Source of the DNA: SIBU01 sp964430335
GTDB lineage: Bacteria; Patescibacteriota; Minisyncoccia; Phycocordibacterales; SIBU01
Assembly (NCBI GenBank): GCA_964430335.1
Contig: CAYSEN010000011.1
Location: 1 to 30,318 of the forward strand
Direction of reading: 5' to 3'
Length of the DNA stretch: 30,318 bases
Under the pieces are notes generated by a model, which saw only the letters and a program-made list of their open reading frames with translations, was not told the DNA's origin and ran no database searches. Made by a program: the position numbers and the translations under genes. Positions 6,697-16,400 of the stretch are shown one piece after another; positions within the stretch are counted from its first letter, which is position 1; the number at the start of each line of letters is the position of its first letter.

Positions 6697-7704
6697 ATGG
6701 CTCTTAATCTAGAAAATCTTCGAAGACTGATAATACAAAAAACGGAGCAAAAACGTGACAGGTACGTAGTTTGGATTTTGGCTTGTCTGTGTATTCTCAC
6801 ATTGGCTTTTTCATTTTATTTTCTCTATATAAAGTCACCAAATGATTTTCCAACTAGAACAATAATCACCGTTGAGGAGAAGACAGGTCTAAGCTCAATA
6901 GCCAATGATCTATATCAAAAAAAGGTCATTTCATCACCGTTTGTTTTTAGAATGATTGTTATCCTGTCTTCAGGAGAAGGAAAACTTCAAGCTGGAGATT
7001 ATTTCTTTAAAAACAAAACTAATGCTTTTGGTGTCGCTACAAGATTATCAAATGGCATTTTTGGTTTAACGCCTGTAAAAGTCACTCTTACTGAGGGTAT
7101 GACAACAGAACAGATGAGTTTAGCTCTAGCTCAAAATCTTACCAATTTTAATGAGAAGGAATTTATAGATTTAGCAAAAAAGTCTGAGGGTTACAATTTT
7201 CCAGACACGTATTTGTTCTTGCCAAATACAAAACCAAAAGAAGTTATTTCAATTATGAAGGAGAACTTCGATAAAAAAATCGCGACGATCGACGATCAGA
7301 TTAAAAAGTTCGGCAGACCTGTTAAGGATGTGATTACTATGGCGTCGATTTTAGAAGCGGAGGCACGCACGACTGAAACTAGAAAAATTATTTCAGGAAT
7401 TTTGTGGAAGAGAATGGAAATCGGAATGCCTCTGCAGGTGGATGCACCATTTCAGTACATCATCGGCAAAAATACTTTTCAATTAACGACCAATGACCTT
7501 AAGTTTGATTCTCCTTACAATACCTACAAATACAAAGGCCTACCTCCTGGACCGATTGGTAATCCTGGTCTTGATGCAATTTCGGCAACTGTTAATCCTA
7601 TCAAGACTAATTATTTGTACTATTTGTCTGATGTTAGAGGAAACATGCATTACGCAAAGACGTTCGCTGAACATGTTATAAATAAAGAAAAGTATCTGAA
7701 GTAA
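6697..7704 (+). CDS. mltG: Endolytic peptidoglycan transglycosylase MltG
   Basis: A 335-residue YceG/MltG protein that cuts nascent glycan strands at the outer face of the membrane and so sets their length. A cytoplasmic basic N-terminus is followed by one membrane helix (about 24-44), a LysM-like region (about 53-125) and the catalytic domain. The catalytic glutamate is E220 in MASILEAEA, and the family motifs EGYNFPDTYLF (164-174) and YKGLPPGPIGNPG are present. The length is normal. It starts 8 nt after the preceding membrane protein gene and is probably in the same operon. No terminator with a T-tract on the plus strand follows; the hairpin at 7727-7746 serves the opposite strand. Confidence 0.95.
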   Translation: MALNLENLRRLIIQKTEQKRDRYVVWILACLCILTLAFSFYFLYIKSPNDFPTRTIITVEEKTGLSSIANDLYQKKVISSPFVFRMIVILSSGEGKLQAGDYFFKNKTNAFGVATRLSNGIFGLTPVKVTLTEGMTTEQMSLALAQNLTNFNEKEFIDLAKKSEGYNFPDTYLFLPNTKPKEVISIMKENFDKKIATIDDQIKKFGRPVKDVITMASILEAEARTTETRKIISGILWKRMEIGMPLQVDAPFQYIIGKNTFQLTTNDLKFDSPYNTYKYKGLPPGPIGNPGLDAISATVNPIKTNYLYYLSDVRGNMHYAKTFAEHVINKEKYLK

Positions 7705-7718
7705 GGATAAAATTTTGC

Positions 7719-7746
7719 AAAAAAAATTAGCTGGTAAACCAGCTAA
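7719..7746 (-). terminator. Terminator of the 49-residue membrane protein gene
   Basis: On the minus strand: TTAGCTGGT, loop of 2 nt or more, ACCAGCTAA, then T8 (7726-7719). The stem overlaps the TAG stop codon at 7745-7743. Confidence 0.85.
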
Positions 7747-7892
7747 ATACCACTTGTGAAAAAGACGATAAGTGCAGCGACAGCGAGAGGAACTATACCA
7801 AGTAATTGCTTCCGTGCACTATTGCCAAATATCACGAGAAACACACCGACGAGACCAAGTGCTGCGGTCAGTATTGCGGTTGCGACGTTCAT
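7743..7892 (-). CDS. 49-residue two-helix membrane protein (orphan mini-gene)
   Basis: A 49-codon leftward gene. The Shine-Dalgarno AGGAG sits 9 nt before the ATG at 7892, and the stop codon is embedded in a strong terminator. The protein begins MNVATAILTAALG and has two membrane helices, about residues 4-23 and 30-46, joined by a short basic loop (GNSARKQ) that is probably cytoplasmic. GC content is visibly higher than in mltG and mnmA on either side. A promoter on the minus strand (TTGACT 7941-7936, 17 nt, TAACTT 7918-7913) overlaps the mnmA promoter and start, so the two genes are divergent and may interfere. No function is known. Small hydrophobic peptides of this shape include holin- and toxin-like proteins, but nothing here proves that. 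Confidence 0.75.
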   Translation of the reverse strand: MNVATAILTAALGLVGVFLVIFGNSARKQLLGIVPLAVAALIVFFTSGI

Positions 7893-7893
7893 G

Positions 7894-7941
7894 TTTACTT
7901 ACTCCTACATTTAAGTTACATTGGAAATGATGACAAGTCAA
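7894..7941. promoter_or_regulatory. Overlapping divergent promoters: mnmA (+) and 49-residue gene (-)
   Basis: Plus strand: TTTACT (7894-7899), 17 nt, TACATT (7917-7922), serving mnmA. Minus strand: TTGACT (7941-7936), 17 nt, TAACTT (7918-7913), serving the small membrane protein. The two -10 boxes overlap by two bases, so only one can be used at a time. Confidence 0.45.
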
Positions 7942-9018
7942 AGATTGGCTAAAAACAAGGTTTTTGTTGGGCTTTCAGGAGGTGTTGATAGCTCAGTATC
8001 AGCGGCACTGCTAAAGAAGGCCGGCTTTGATGTGACTGGGGTTTTTATAAAGGTCTGGCAACCAGAATGGATAGAATGCACGTGGAAAGAAGACAGACTA
8101 GATGCAATGCGAGTTTGTGCGAAACTCAATATCCCATTTGTAGAAATCAATCTTGAAAATGAGTACAAAAAGGAGGTTGTAGACTACATGATTTCTGAAT
8201 ACAAAGAAGGAAAGACTCCAAATCCAGACGTGATGTGCAACCGATATGTGAAGTTTGGAGGTTTTTATGACTGGGCAATTAAAAACGGTGCAGATTTCGT
8301 GGCAACCGGTCATTACGCACAAATTCATAAGGATAAAAACTACAAATTAATAGTTGGAAAGGATAACAGTAAAGATCAAACATATTTTCTTTGGCAATTA
8401 AGAAAGGATCAGTTGCCACATATATTATTTCCAGTAGGACACCTAGAAAAAAAAGAGGTTCGGGTCCTAGCCAAGAAATTCGGACTTGTTACTGCCGACA
8501 AAAAAGATAGCCAAGGTTTATGTTTTATTGGAAAAATTGATTTTAAATTCTTTCTAAAAAATTATTTAGATACAAAGCCAGGTGATGTACTAAATGAAAA
8601 TGGTGAAGTAATAGGTTCACACGATGGTGCAATTTTCTTCACTGTTGGGGAGAGACATGGTTTTGAATTGAACAAGAATGTAAATAGGGAGAATCCATAT
8701 TATGTTTCAGAAAAGAATGTTGATAAAAATATTATTGTTGTCACTAACAAGGTTGCGACCAGTGATAGCAAAAATGATTGTAAGGAGGCCTTAATCACTA
8801 GAATAAATTGGATTTCTTCTGAAGCGCCAAAAAAAGAAACAAAATACTATGCAAGATGTCGTTATCGACAACCGCTAGAAGAAATTGTGATTTCAAATAT
8901 AGAAAAGGATGCAATGAAAATAGTATTTTCTAAATCACAAGAATTTATCACTCCTGGTCAGTCTATGGTCATTTACTCAAAGGGCGGTGAATGCCTTGGT
9001 GGTGGAATTATCTCCTAA
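7927..9018 (+). CDS. mnmA: tRNA-specific 2-thiouridylase MnmA
   Basis: A 363-residue enzyme that thiolates U34 of tRNA-Gln, -Lys and -Glu, using ATP and sulfur from a persulfide carrier. Counting from the ATG at 7927, the ATP pyrophosphatase loop SGGVDSS is at residues 17-23. The catalytic cysteine is C104 in NPDVMCNRYVKFG and the second active cysteine is C199 in DSQGLCFIGK. The C-terminal beta domain ends in QSMVIYSKGGECLGGGII as in the family. A TTG at 7921 and a second ATG at 7930 are alternative starts; the -10 box ends at 7922, which favours 7927 or 7930 and a leaderless message. tRNA-Gln(UUG), one of its substrates, is encoded at 29463. Confidence 0.95.
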   Translation: MMTSQRLAKNKVFVGLSGGVDSSVSAALLKKAGFDVTGVFIKVWQPEWIECTWKEDRLDAMRVCAKLNIPFVEINLENEYKKEVVDYMISEYKEGKTPNPDVMCNRYVKFGGFYDWAIKNGADFVATGHYAQIHKDKNYKLIVGKDNSKDQTYFLWQLRKDQLPHILFPVGHLEKKEVRVLAKKFGLVTADKKDSQGLCFIGKIDFKFFLKNYLDTKPGDVLNENGEVIGSHDGAIFFTVGERHGFELNKNVNRENPYYVSEKNVDKNIIVVTNKVATSDSKNDCKEALITRINWISSEAPKKETKYYARCRYRQPLEEIVISNIEKDAMKIVFSKSQEFITPGQSMVIYSKGGECLGGGIIS

Positions 9019-9047
9019 CCAACTGCAACACTCAGTGTTGCAGTTGG
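9019..9047 (+). other. Perfect 13-bp hairpin directly after mnmA
   Basis: CCAACTGCAACAC (9019-9031), loop TCA, GTGTTGCAGTTGG (9035-9047). It begins at the base after the TAA stop. There is no T-tract on either side (CGAGTG follows), so it is not a classical terminator. It may protect the mRNA 3' end or bind a protein. Confidence 0.7.
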
Positions 9048-9086
9048 CGAGTGTAAAAAGACTAGCGTATTCTTTCTGTGTGGTTG

Positions 9087-9092
9087 TATAAT
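9087..9092 (+). promoter_or_regulatory. -10 box of the nuclease/alkyltransferase/macroglobulin operon
   Basis: A perfect TATAAT ends 7 nt before the ATG at 9100, predicting a leaderless mRNA. It is the only clear promoter before the long operon that reaches 16951. Confidence 0.6.
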
Positions 9093-9099
9093 ACTTTGC

Positions 9100-9945
9100 A
9101 TGAATCGACCACAAGTTTTCATTGTTAAAACAGACGGCACAAAAGAACCTTTTGATAGTTCAAAATTAGAGAATTCACTGAAAAAGGCTGGCGCATCAGC
9201 CGAGGTTACTGAGAAAATCTGTCATCACATAAGTAAAGAAATTGAGGATGGGATGAGCACTTCTGCAATCTACAGGCACGCTTTTGAGTTGCTACATAAA
9301 TTTGAAAGACCTGTATCAGTTCGTTATTCACTAAAAAGAGCTATTTCAGAATTAGGTCCAACTGGATTTCCTTTTGAAAGATATATTGCTGAGATTTATA
9401 AGGCTAAGGGTTTTGAGGTTGCCACGGACCAAATAATTCAAGGAAAATGTGTTAGTCATGAGGTGGACGTGGTGGCATGGAATGAAAATAAGCTGATCAT
9501 GGCTGAAGCGAAATTCCACAATGAGCTTGGTATCAAGTCTGACTTGAAGGTAGCGCTGTACGTGAAGGCCAGATATGACGACATACACGGAATTGAATAC
9601 AATTATGGGAAGCGCAGAAAATTAGACGAAGGCCTGTTGATTACAAACACAAATTTTACAGTAAAGGCGGTGGAATACAGTGAGTGCGCTGGTGTAAAGC
9701 TCATCGGTTGGAACTATCCAAGCCAAGGCAATCTCCACGACATGATAGAGGACATGGGTCTTCATCCCGTCACTTGTTTGACTACGCTTACTAATTCAGA
9801 AAAAAAAGATTTGATGGAAAATGGCATTACACTATGTCGAAACGTGAGGGACAGTGCAGACAAATTGATGCAATTAGGCCTCAGTCGTGAAGCTATAGAT
9901 CAGGCAGTCGAAGAAAGTAATTTTATGTGTCCTCCAAACGCCTAA
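9100..9945 (+). CDS. ATP-cone / Mrr-like PD-(D/E)xK nuclease fusion
   Basis: A 281-residue protein with three parts. Residues 4-86 form an ATP-cone (VFIVKTDGTKEPFD; ERPVSVRYSLKRAISELGP), the nucleotide-sensing domain known from ribonucleotide reductases and NrdR. Residues 90-205 look like an Mrr/restriction-type nuclease: FPFERYIAEIYKAKGFEV, D123 in HEVDVV, and EAK at 136-138, the acid-acid-lysine metal site. Residues 222-275 are helical and resemble helix-hairpin-helix or SAM-like DNA-binding tails (LTTLTNSEKKDLMENGI). The likely role is a nucleotide-regulated DNA endonuclease for repair or defence; this is inference. It leads the operon, 6 nt before the next gene, and an alkyltransferase-like DNA repair protein follows, which supports a DNA damage link. 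Confidence 0.75.
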   Translation: MNRPQVFIVKTDGTKEPFDSSKLENSLKKAGASAEVTEKICHHISKEIEDGMSTSAIYRHAFELLHKFERPVSVRYSLKRAISELGPTGFPFERYIAEIYKAKGFEVATDQIIQGKCVSHEVDVVAWNENKLIMAEAKFHNELGIKSDLKVALYVKARYDDIHGIEYNYGKRRKLDEGLLITNTNFTVKAVEYSECAGVKLIGWNYPSQGNLHDMIEDMGLHPVTCLTTLTNSEKKDLMENGITLCRNVRDSADKLMQLGLSREAIDQAVEESNFMCPPNA

Positions 9946-9951
9946 ATTTAA

Positions 9952-10134
9952 ATGCAAAAGTTTCTTAAGGAAAATGAAAAGCAGGTTTCCGTCGCGATTA
10001 TAAGTTTCGCCTGTGGTTTTGCTGGAGCTTTTTTACTTATACAGTTATATACAAATAGAGAAGTTGTAGGTACTTACTGCGCTAGAACAGCTGCACAAGC
10101 TCAAGAATATTTTAATAACCTTAAAATTAAATGA
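9952..10134 (+). CDS. 60-residue single-pass membrane protein
   Basis: A small protein with a polar N-terminus (MQKFLKENEKQ), one membrane helix (about residues 12-34, VSVAIISFACGFAGAFLLIQLY) and a short soluble tail (TNREVVGTYCARTAAQAQEYFNNLKIK). No family is recognised. It starts 6 nt after the nuclease fusion, and its stop overlaps the next start (ATGA at 10131), so it is translated within the operon. The tight coupling on both sides is the main reason to accept it. Confidence 0.65.
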   Translation: MQKFLKENEKQVSVAIISFACGFAGAFLLIQLYTNREVVGTYCARTAAQAQEYFNNLKIK

Positions 10135-10391
10135 AAAAGGATTTTAGGGAAAAAGTTTTCTCTGTGGTCAGAAAAATTTCTAAAGGCCACGTATTAACAT
10201 ACAAGGAAGTGGCAAAGAGAGCAGGAAACCCGAAGGCCGCTAGAGCTGTCGGTGCAATTTTAAGGACAAATTTTAATCCTGATATTCCGTGCCACCGCGT
10301 AATAAAAAGTGACGGAACTCTAGGAGGTTACAATCGTGGAATCCTTAACAAGAAAAAAATTTTATTGCAGGAAAGTAAAAATAGGTGTTAA
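10131..10391 (+). CDS. MGMT C-terminal-domain protein (alkyltransferase, stand-alone)
   Basis: An 86-residue protein that consists only of the DNA-binding/active-site domain of O6-methylguanine-DNA methyltransferase. The active-site motif is intact: IPCHRVI with C54, so unlike alkyltransferase-like (ATL) proteins, where the cysteine is replaced, this one could accept an alkyl group. The helix-turn-helix with the arginine finger is in NPKAARAVGAIL (R38). The usual N-terminal domain is missing. The 4-nt ATGA overlap with the preceding gene and the nearby downstream start of the macroglobulin gene place it in the operon. It could repair O6-alkylguanine or mark the lesion for other repair proteins. 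Confidence 0.85.
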   Translation: MKKDFREKVFSVVRKISKGHVLTYKEVAKRAGNPKAARAVGAILRTNFNPDIPCHRVIKSDGTLGGYNRGILNKKKILLQESKNRC

Positions 10392-10402
10392 ACTAATTGC
10401 AA

Positions 10403-13400
10403 ATGGAAACAGTTTCAACAACTCCACCTTCTTTTAACTTTGAAGGTTTTATAAAGCTTATTAGAAAATATGTTTTAGGCCTATCAATTATTTTATTTTT
10501 GCTTTTTGTCTTATACATTTTTCTCGGCAGGCCGTATACATTTGTGGGCCAAAACTATAACAAAGTTTATGCTTTAGTTGACGACAAAATTTCTCAAAGT
10601 GCTGCTATCGTGATTAATTTGCCACAAGGGGTTGGTAAGGAGGGTGCAGAAAAGCTGGTTACATTTGATCCACCACTTGAGGGTAGTTGGAAAGACTCGC
10701 CAAACCTAAAGAACTCTTTAGCTTTTGTTCCAAAAAATAAGCCTTCTATTGGTAGTCATTACACTGCCAAATTGTCACTAAGTGAGGGTGTGATCTCAAA
10801 GGATTTCCAAATCGACGAAGATCCAAGGGTTGTCGATGTTTTGCCAAACGATAATTCAGTAGCGGAGGAAAATAGTGCAATCACTATTGTCTTCAATCGA
10901 CCAATGGTGCCACTGACTGCATTGTCTGTATTGGAAAGTAGAGACATTCCAGTTGAAATTTTGCCAAAAACAGAAGGGAAGTTTAAATGGATTAGTACAA
11001 GGACCTTGCAATTCATTCCAGCTGGACATCTAGCATACTCTGCAAATTACACAGTTAAGATCTTGTCGGGCTTTAAATCAACCGACGGCGTACCCGTGCC
11101 ACCCGCAGTTTATAAATTCACCACAAGACCTCTTAATTTTGAGAGAGTTACCGGAGGCAAAATTATTTACAGCGAGCCAATTCAAATTCATTTCAATGAG
11201 CCGGTAGATCTAGAAGCCACATCGAGAAATATTACACTTAAAAACTTTTCTACGAATGCTTCCGAGCCGTTTATTGCTGAATACGCTAAGAGTTATGACT
11301 ATGATACGAACGGCAAACCTAAATCCGTCGTCATCGACAGGTCAACCATCAGCGTTTTTCCAAAAAATGATTCTAACGGCCGAGAGCGAATTTGGAATTT
11401 CGGCGGATCCTATGGACTAACTTTAACCAAAACCATTCCTCTAGGAGGCGATATAAATTATGAAAAAGGAATTTCTACTATTGTTGAGGTTACTGAAGCT
11501 GTTAAGTCGGTAGATGCTACGGCACAAAGAGGAGTCGGCGCCTTTTCGCCTAAATTATTTGATCCAGAAGGTAATCTTGTTATCGAATTTTACGAAGGCA
11601 TCAATTTAGATAAAAGCTCAATTGATATTCCTAGCGTCAAAAAAATTAGCTACGCACAAGTATGTAAAAAGGAAAAAGATGGTTCGTATAAAGTAGGTGA
11701 AGACGAATCTACATGCGAAAAGGAAGATGATAATACTAAGATTGTTATTCAATTCCGTGCTGAGGATCTAAAAAAAGGGCAAGAAATACCAGTTACCTTT
11801 AAGAAAGTAGTCAATGAATCAGGTCTTACCATAAACTCCAAACCGATTGTGGTTAATGTTTCTGTGTATCCTGAACTGAAAGTATTTAGTACTACTCCTG
11901 GCGACGAAAGTTTAGGTGCCAGTACAAATTACCTAATTCTTTGTACAAATTCTCCATTGCATCCAAACAAGTTGACTGGGAAAAAAGCAGTTGAAACTAA
12001 TGACTATTTTGTGGGAGGAACGTGGTCATATCCGTATCTGAAAGACCAATACTCATACAATTATTCAGGTATCAAGGATAATTGTTTGCCTGGACAGTAC
12101 GTAAACACCATGCGATACGGAATACATCCGAATAAGAAGTATGACTTGAATTTAAATCTTGTTGATTTTTTTGGACAGACCACAAAAATACAGCTTAGTT
12201 TCAAAACACAATCTATCGAGAACCTAGATGCGCGTTTTTTCAGCTTACAAAAAGTTTACAATGTGACAACTCCAGACAAGACAAAGTTTACCTTCGGAAC
12301 TGAAAATCTTGAGTATGTAAATATGCTCATTTGCAAAGTGTCACCTTCCACAATGGTCAACTACCTAGACCGAAGAGTAAATAATCTTTATCCAGACAGT
12401 TCGCTTGAATGTACTTCGAGAGTTACAAAAAGGATTGAACTACCAAAAGTGTATTGGGTTAATAATTATTTCCAAATTGATCTAAAAGATTACGTTTCTA
12501 ATCCGCTAGGTCAATACATTATTTCGTTTAGTAATCCAAATTATGTAAGTGGTAGAAAGGGTGTAGGCGATACGGCTCCGCTTTATGATCGCACTTATGT
12601 AAGTGTTACGAATCTTGCTGTTAGTGAAAAAAAGACACAGTGGACTAAGTATGATGAGAATGATGATCTTACAGAAGACACATTTAAGAAATTAGGTAAT
12701 GTTGCCAATCTTTACTGGGTTGTTAATGCAAAAACTCTAGCTCCTGTCGAATCTGCCACGGTGAAAGTTTACAAACAAACAGGAAGCTACGGCGCAGGAT
12801 CACTTGTAGCGGGTGAAAGTGGCGTGACTGGTGCAGATGGCGTTGCAAAATTGCCTTTGTCTAAAGACATTGCCGGTGCAGTAATTACTTCTGGAGATGA
12901 TTCCGCAATCATTTCATCTTGGTCAGACAACCTACAATGGGCAGGCACATCACAAACAGGCAGACTGATTTACCTATATACAGATAGGCCAATTTATAAG
13001 CCTGGTCAGGATGTTTATTTTAAGGGAGTAGATAGGTTTACCTACGATGGAAATTTTCAGATTATAAAAAACAGGACTGTTCCAATAAAAATTTATGATT
13101 CATCAAATACGGTAATATATGAATCAAATCTTAATCTCAACGAATTCGGCACGTTTGGCTCACATATAAAATTGGGTGACAAAATCCCGCTTGGAACCTA
13201 TCGAGTTCAGGCCGACAATAATTATTTCTATTTTGATGTTGCTGAGTACGAAGCTTCAGCCTTTGAGGCATCCGCATCTTCAGCAAAGGATGAATACATT
13301 GCAGGCGAAACAATCGATGTTTCCGCATTAGCTAAGTACTACTTTGGCGTTCCAGTGATGGGCGCAACCCTAAATTATAGTTGGACCTCTCAGGATTATT

Positions 13401-16400
13401 ACTTCGATAAATACAACGACGAATATTTCCACTTTGGAAGAGATTGGTACTACTGTCAAAATTGTGGCTATGGTGACAAATATTTAAGTAGCGGGAAAAC
13501 ATCCGTTGATATGACCGGTAAGGCTTCCGTTAGTCTAAATCTTGATTTCGATAAGCTGTTTAAAAATGTTAAGGAGAAGAGAAGTCAGATTTTGGTTTTC
13601 CATGGGACAGTCACTGATGCGAACGGAAAATCTGTAAGCTTCCAGAAATCATTTATAGTTCACAGAGCAGAATTTTACCTAGGTGTTAAGTCTGAGCCAT
13701 ATTTTTCTCCGACAAATAGCGATGTGAAAATAAAAGTAAAAACCGTCGACACGAAGGGGACGCCAGTGTCGGTAAGAAGTGTAAAACTTAAAGCAAGCAA
13801 GGTGGAATGGAAGTCTGCAAAGCGACAGGAGGTTGATGGTGGTTACTACAACAAGTATGAAAGAGTTTTGACCGAAGTTTCTCAAAAAGTTCTAAACACA
13901 GACAGAAGTGGAAACGGTGATGCTAATTTCCAGTTTAAAGATTCTGGTGAATACGAAATTTCAGCTATTGCAGAGGATCAAAAAGGTAACGTAGTGATTT
14001 CTGATTCAAGCATCTATGTATACGGTGATGGCAATGCTAGTGTAATGCCAAGTAACAACGAGACTTTGGATATTACAACCGAAAAAACTGATTTAAACAT
14101 CGGTGATCGTGCAAAAATAATTATTAAATCGCCATACAAAAAAGCCAAAGCTCTGATTACTATTGAGCGAGGTCAAATCTTCCAGTACGAAATTGTTGAT
14201 GTTAATAGTAGTTTTTACGAATACAGTTTCGATGTTAAAGATAGTTACATTCCAAATATATATGTATCAGTAGTATTGCTCAGTCCAAATCCTGAAATTA
14301 AATTTGGCCAGGCTAAATTTACAGTAAACGCATCGCATAGGGAACTAAAAGTAAGTGTTATTCCAGAAAAAACTTCGTACTTACCAGGCGAGAAGGTTAC
14401 TTTAAATATAAAGACCACAGATTTCTCTGGTAAGCCACAATCCGCCGACGTTTCCATTTCTGTTGCGGATCTAAGCGTTTTGGCGCTAAAAGGAAATCCG
14501 AAGAAAAGCCCGCTAGTATTTTTCTATGGAGGCCTGCCTCTGACTGTAAGTACTGCAAGCAATGTGAAAAATATCCTACATGAAGCAGAAATTCCAACAG
14601 GAACAAAAGGTGGAGACGGTGCTGTGGCGTCTGATCTTGCAAAAAAGAAGCGAGGAGAATTTAAGGACACAGCCTTCTGGCAAGGTTCGGTAATAACAAA
14701 TGAAAACGGTCTAGCCAGTGTCACGTTTACTTTGCCAGACAACTTAACTAGATGGCAGATTGAATCTGTGGGCGTGACAAAGGACACGAAAATCGGTGTT
14801 GATTACAAGGAACTTACCGCATCGAAAAAATTGATGCTAGTTCCTCTTAATCCTAGGTTCGTTATTCCTGGAGATGAATTTGTAATCGGTGCCAATGTGT
14901 TTAATCAGACTGAGTATTCTCAAACACTCTCAGTTGCTTTGGACAACACAACACTCGATATCCAAGGTGACATTTCTCAATCGATTTTCCTAAAATCGGG
15001 TGAAAGTAAAACTGTCTATTTCAAAGTTTCAGCGCCAACTGATATCGACTCAGGAGCTCACAAATTTGTTCTTTCCGTAAAAAATAAAGATTACGAAGAT
15101 ACGGTTGAGAAAACTATGCCGATAAAACGAAATGAAACTTACGAAAATACTGCCACTGCTGGATCTACTAAATTAAACAGCGTAAGCGAATATGTTTTTG
15201 TTCCAGAGGGAGTAGTGGGCAATCAAGGAGGTGTAACTCTAAGAGCTCAGTCGTCTCCGGCGTTCTTCCTTAAAGATGCGATTTCATATTTAGCTCAATT
15301 CCCATATGGTTGCAGTGAACAAATGGCAAGTAAACTATCTATGCTTGCGGTTTTGAAGCGTGCAAATTCGGTTGGAGTGCAGTTTGAAATACCAAAGGTG
15401 GATTTTGAAGGCGTAACTTATGAGATTGATGATGCTGTAAAAATCGGGCTTTCAAGAATCTATGAAAATCAGAATGCAGATGGAGGATTCTCTTATTACC
15501 AGTCTTACGGTAATTCAGACGTGTCCTTGAGTATTCACATACTAAATACTTTAGTTAGCCTGAGAAATGCTGGATTTAATGTTCCTTCATATGTTATTTC
15601 AAGCACCGCAAACTACATCTCAAAGAATGGCCGTTCTGTTTACGATAAGAATACAAATTTCAGTAAAATATCTAACGTTGACCTATCTATTGAATCAGCA
15701 CTTTCTGTTGTAAATTCAGGAGCAGGAGATTCAAGTTTGCTAGTACAAGAAATTGGCAGAGAAGTTACCGATTCATATCTCAACGATAAAATTAGCACTA
15801 GCGCACTTCTATCCCTTGAGGCTCTGTCACAAAAAGTATCTTCACTTTCGTATTTAAAGGATAAGGTTTGGAAATCAATAAACAATCGACTTTCCGTTGA
15901 TTCTCGTGGTACATATCTAAAATCTAATCCAAACAATATTCGATGGGAATATTACGAAACACCAATCAGGAATACTGCCCAGTATTTGAAACTTATTTCT
16001 ACACTTGAAAAGGACAGTTCACAGAAGGACAATGTATTAAGGTGGATTCTAGCTAATCGAGATTCTCAGGGTGCATGGGAAGGTACAAATAGCACTTTGG
16101 CTGTGATAGATTCTGTCGTTAGTTACTTGGAATGGACAAAAGAAGCAAATTCCGAGTTCACTCTTAAAACGTCGCTCGACAATGTAGAGTTTGCGAAGTA
16201 CGACTTTGTAGGTAAGGCAAAAATGTCATCCTTTGAAAACTTCCTATCAATCGATAAATTCCCTATAAACACCAATCACAAAATCACTTTTGAAAAAGTA
16301 AACGGAACTGGACCAGCAAGTATCTATTACGACATGAGTCTCAAATATTACCTTCCTGCTGAGCAGATTGAGCCAAGAGATGAGGGAATTGCGGTGTTTA

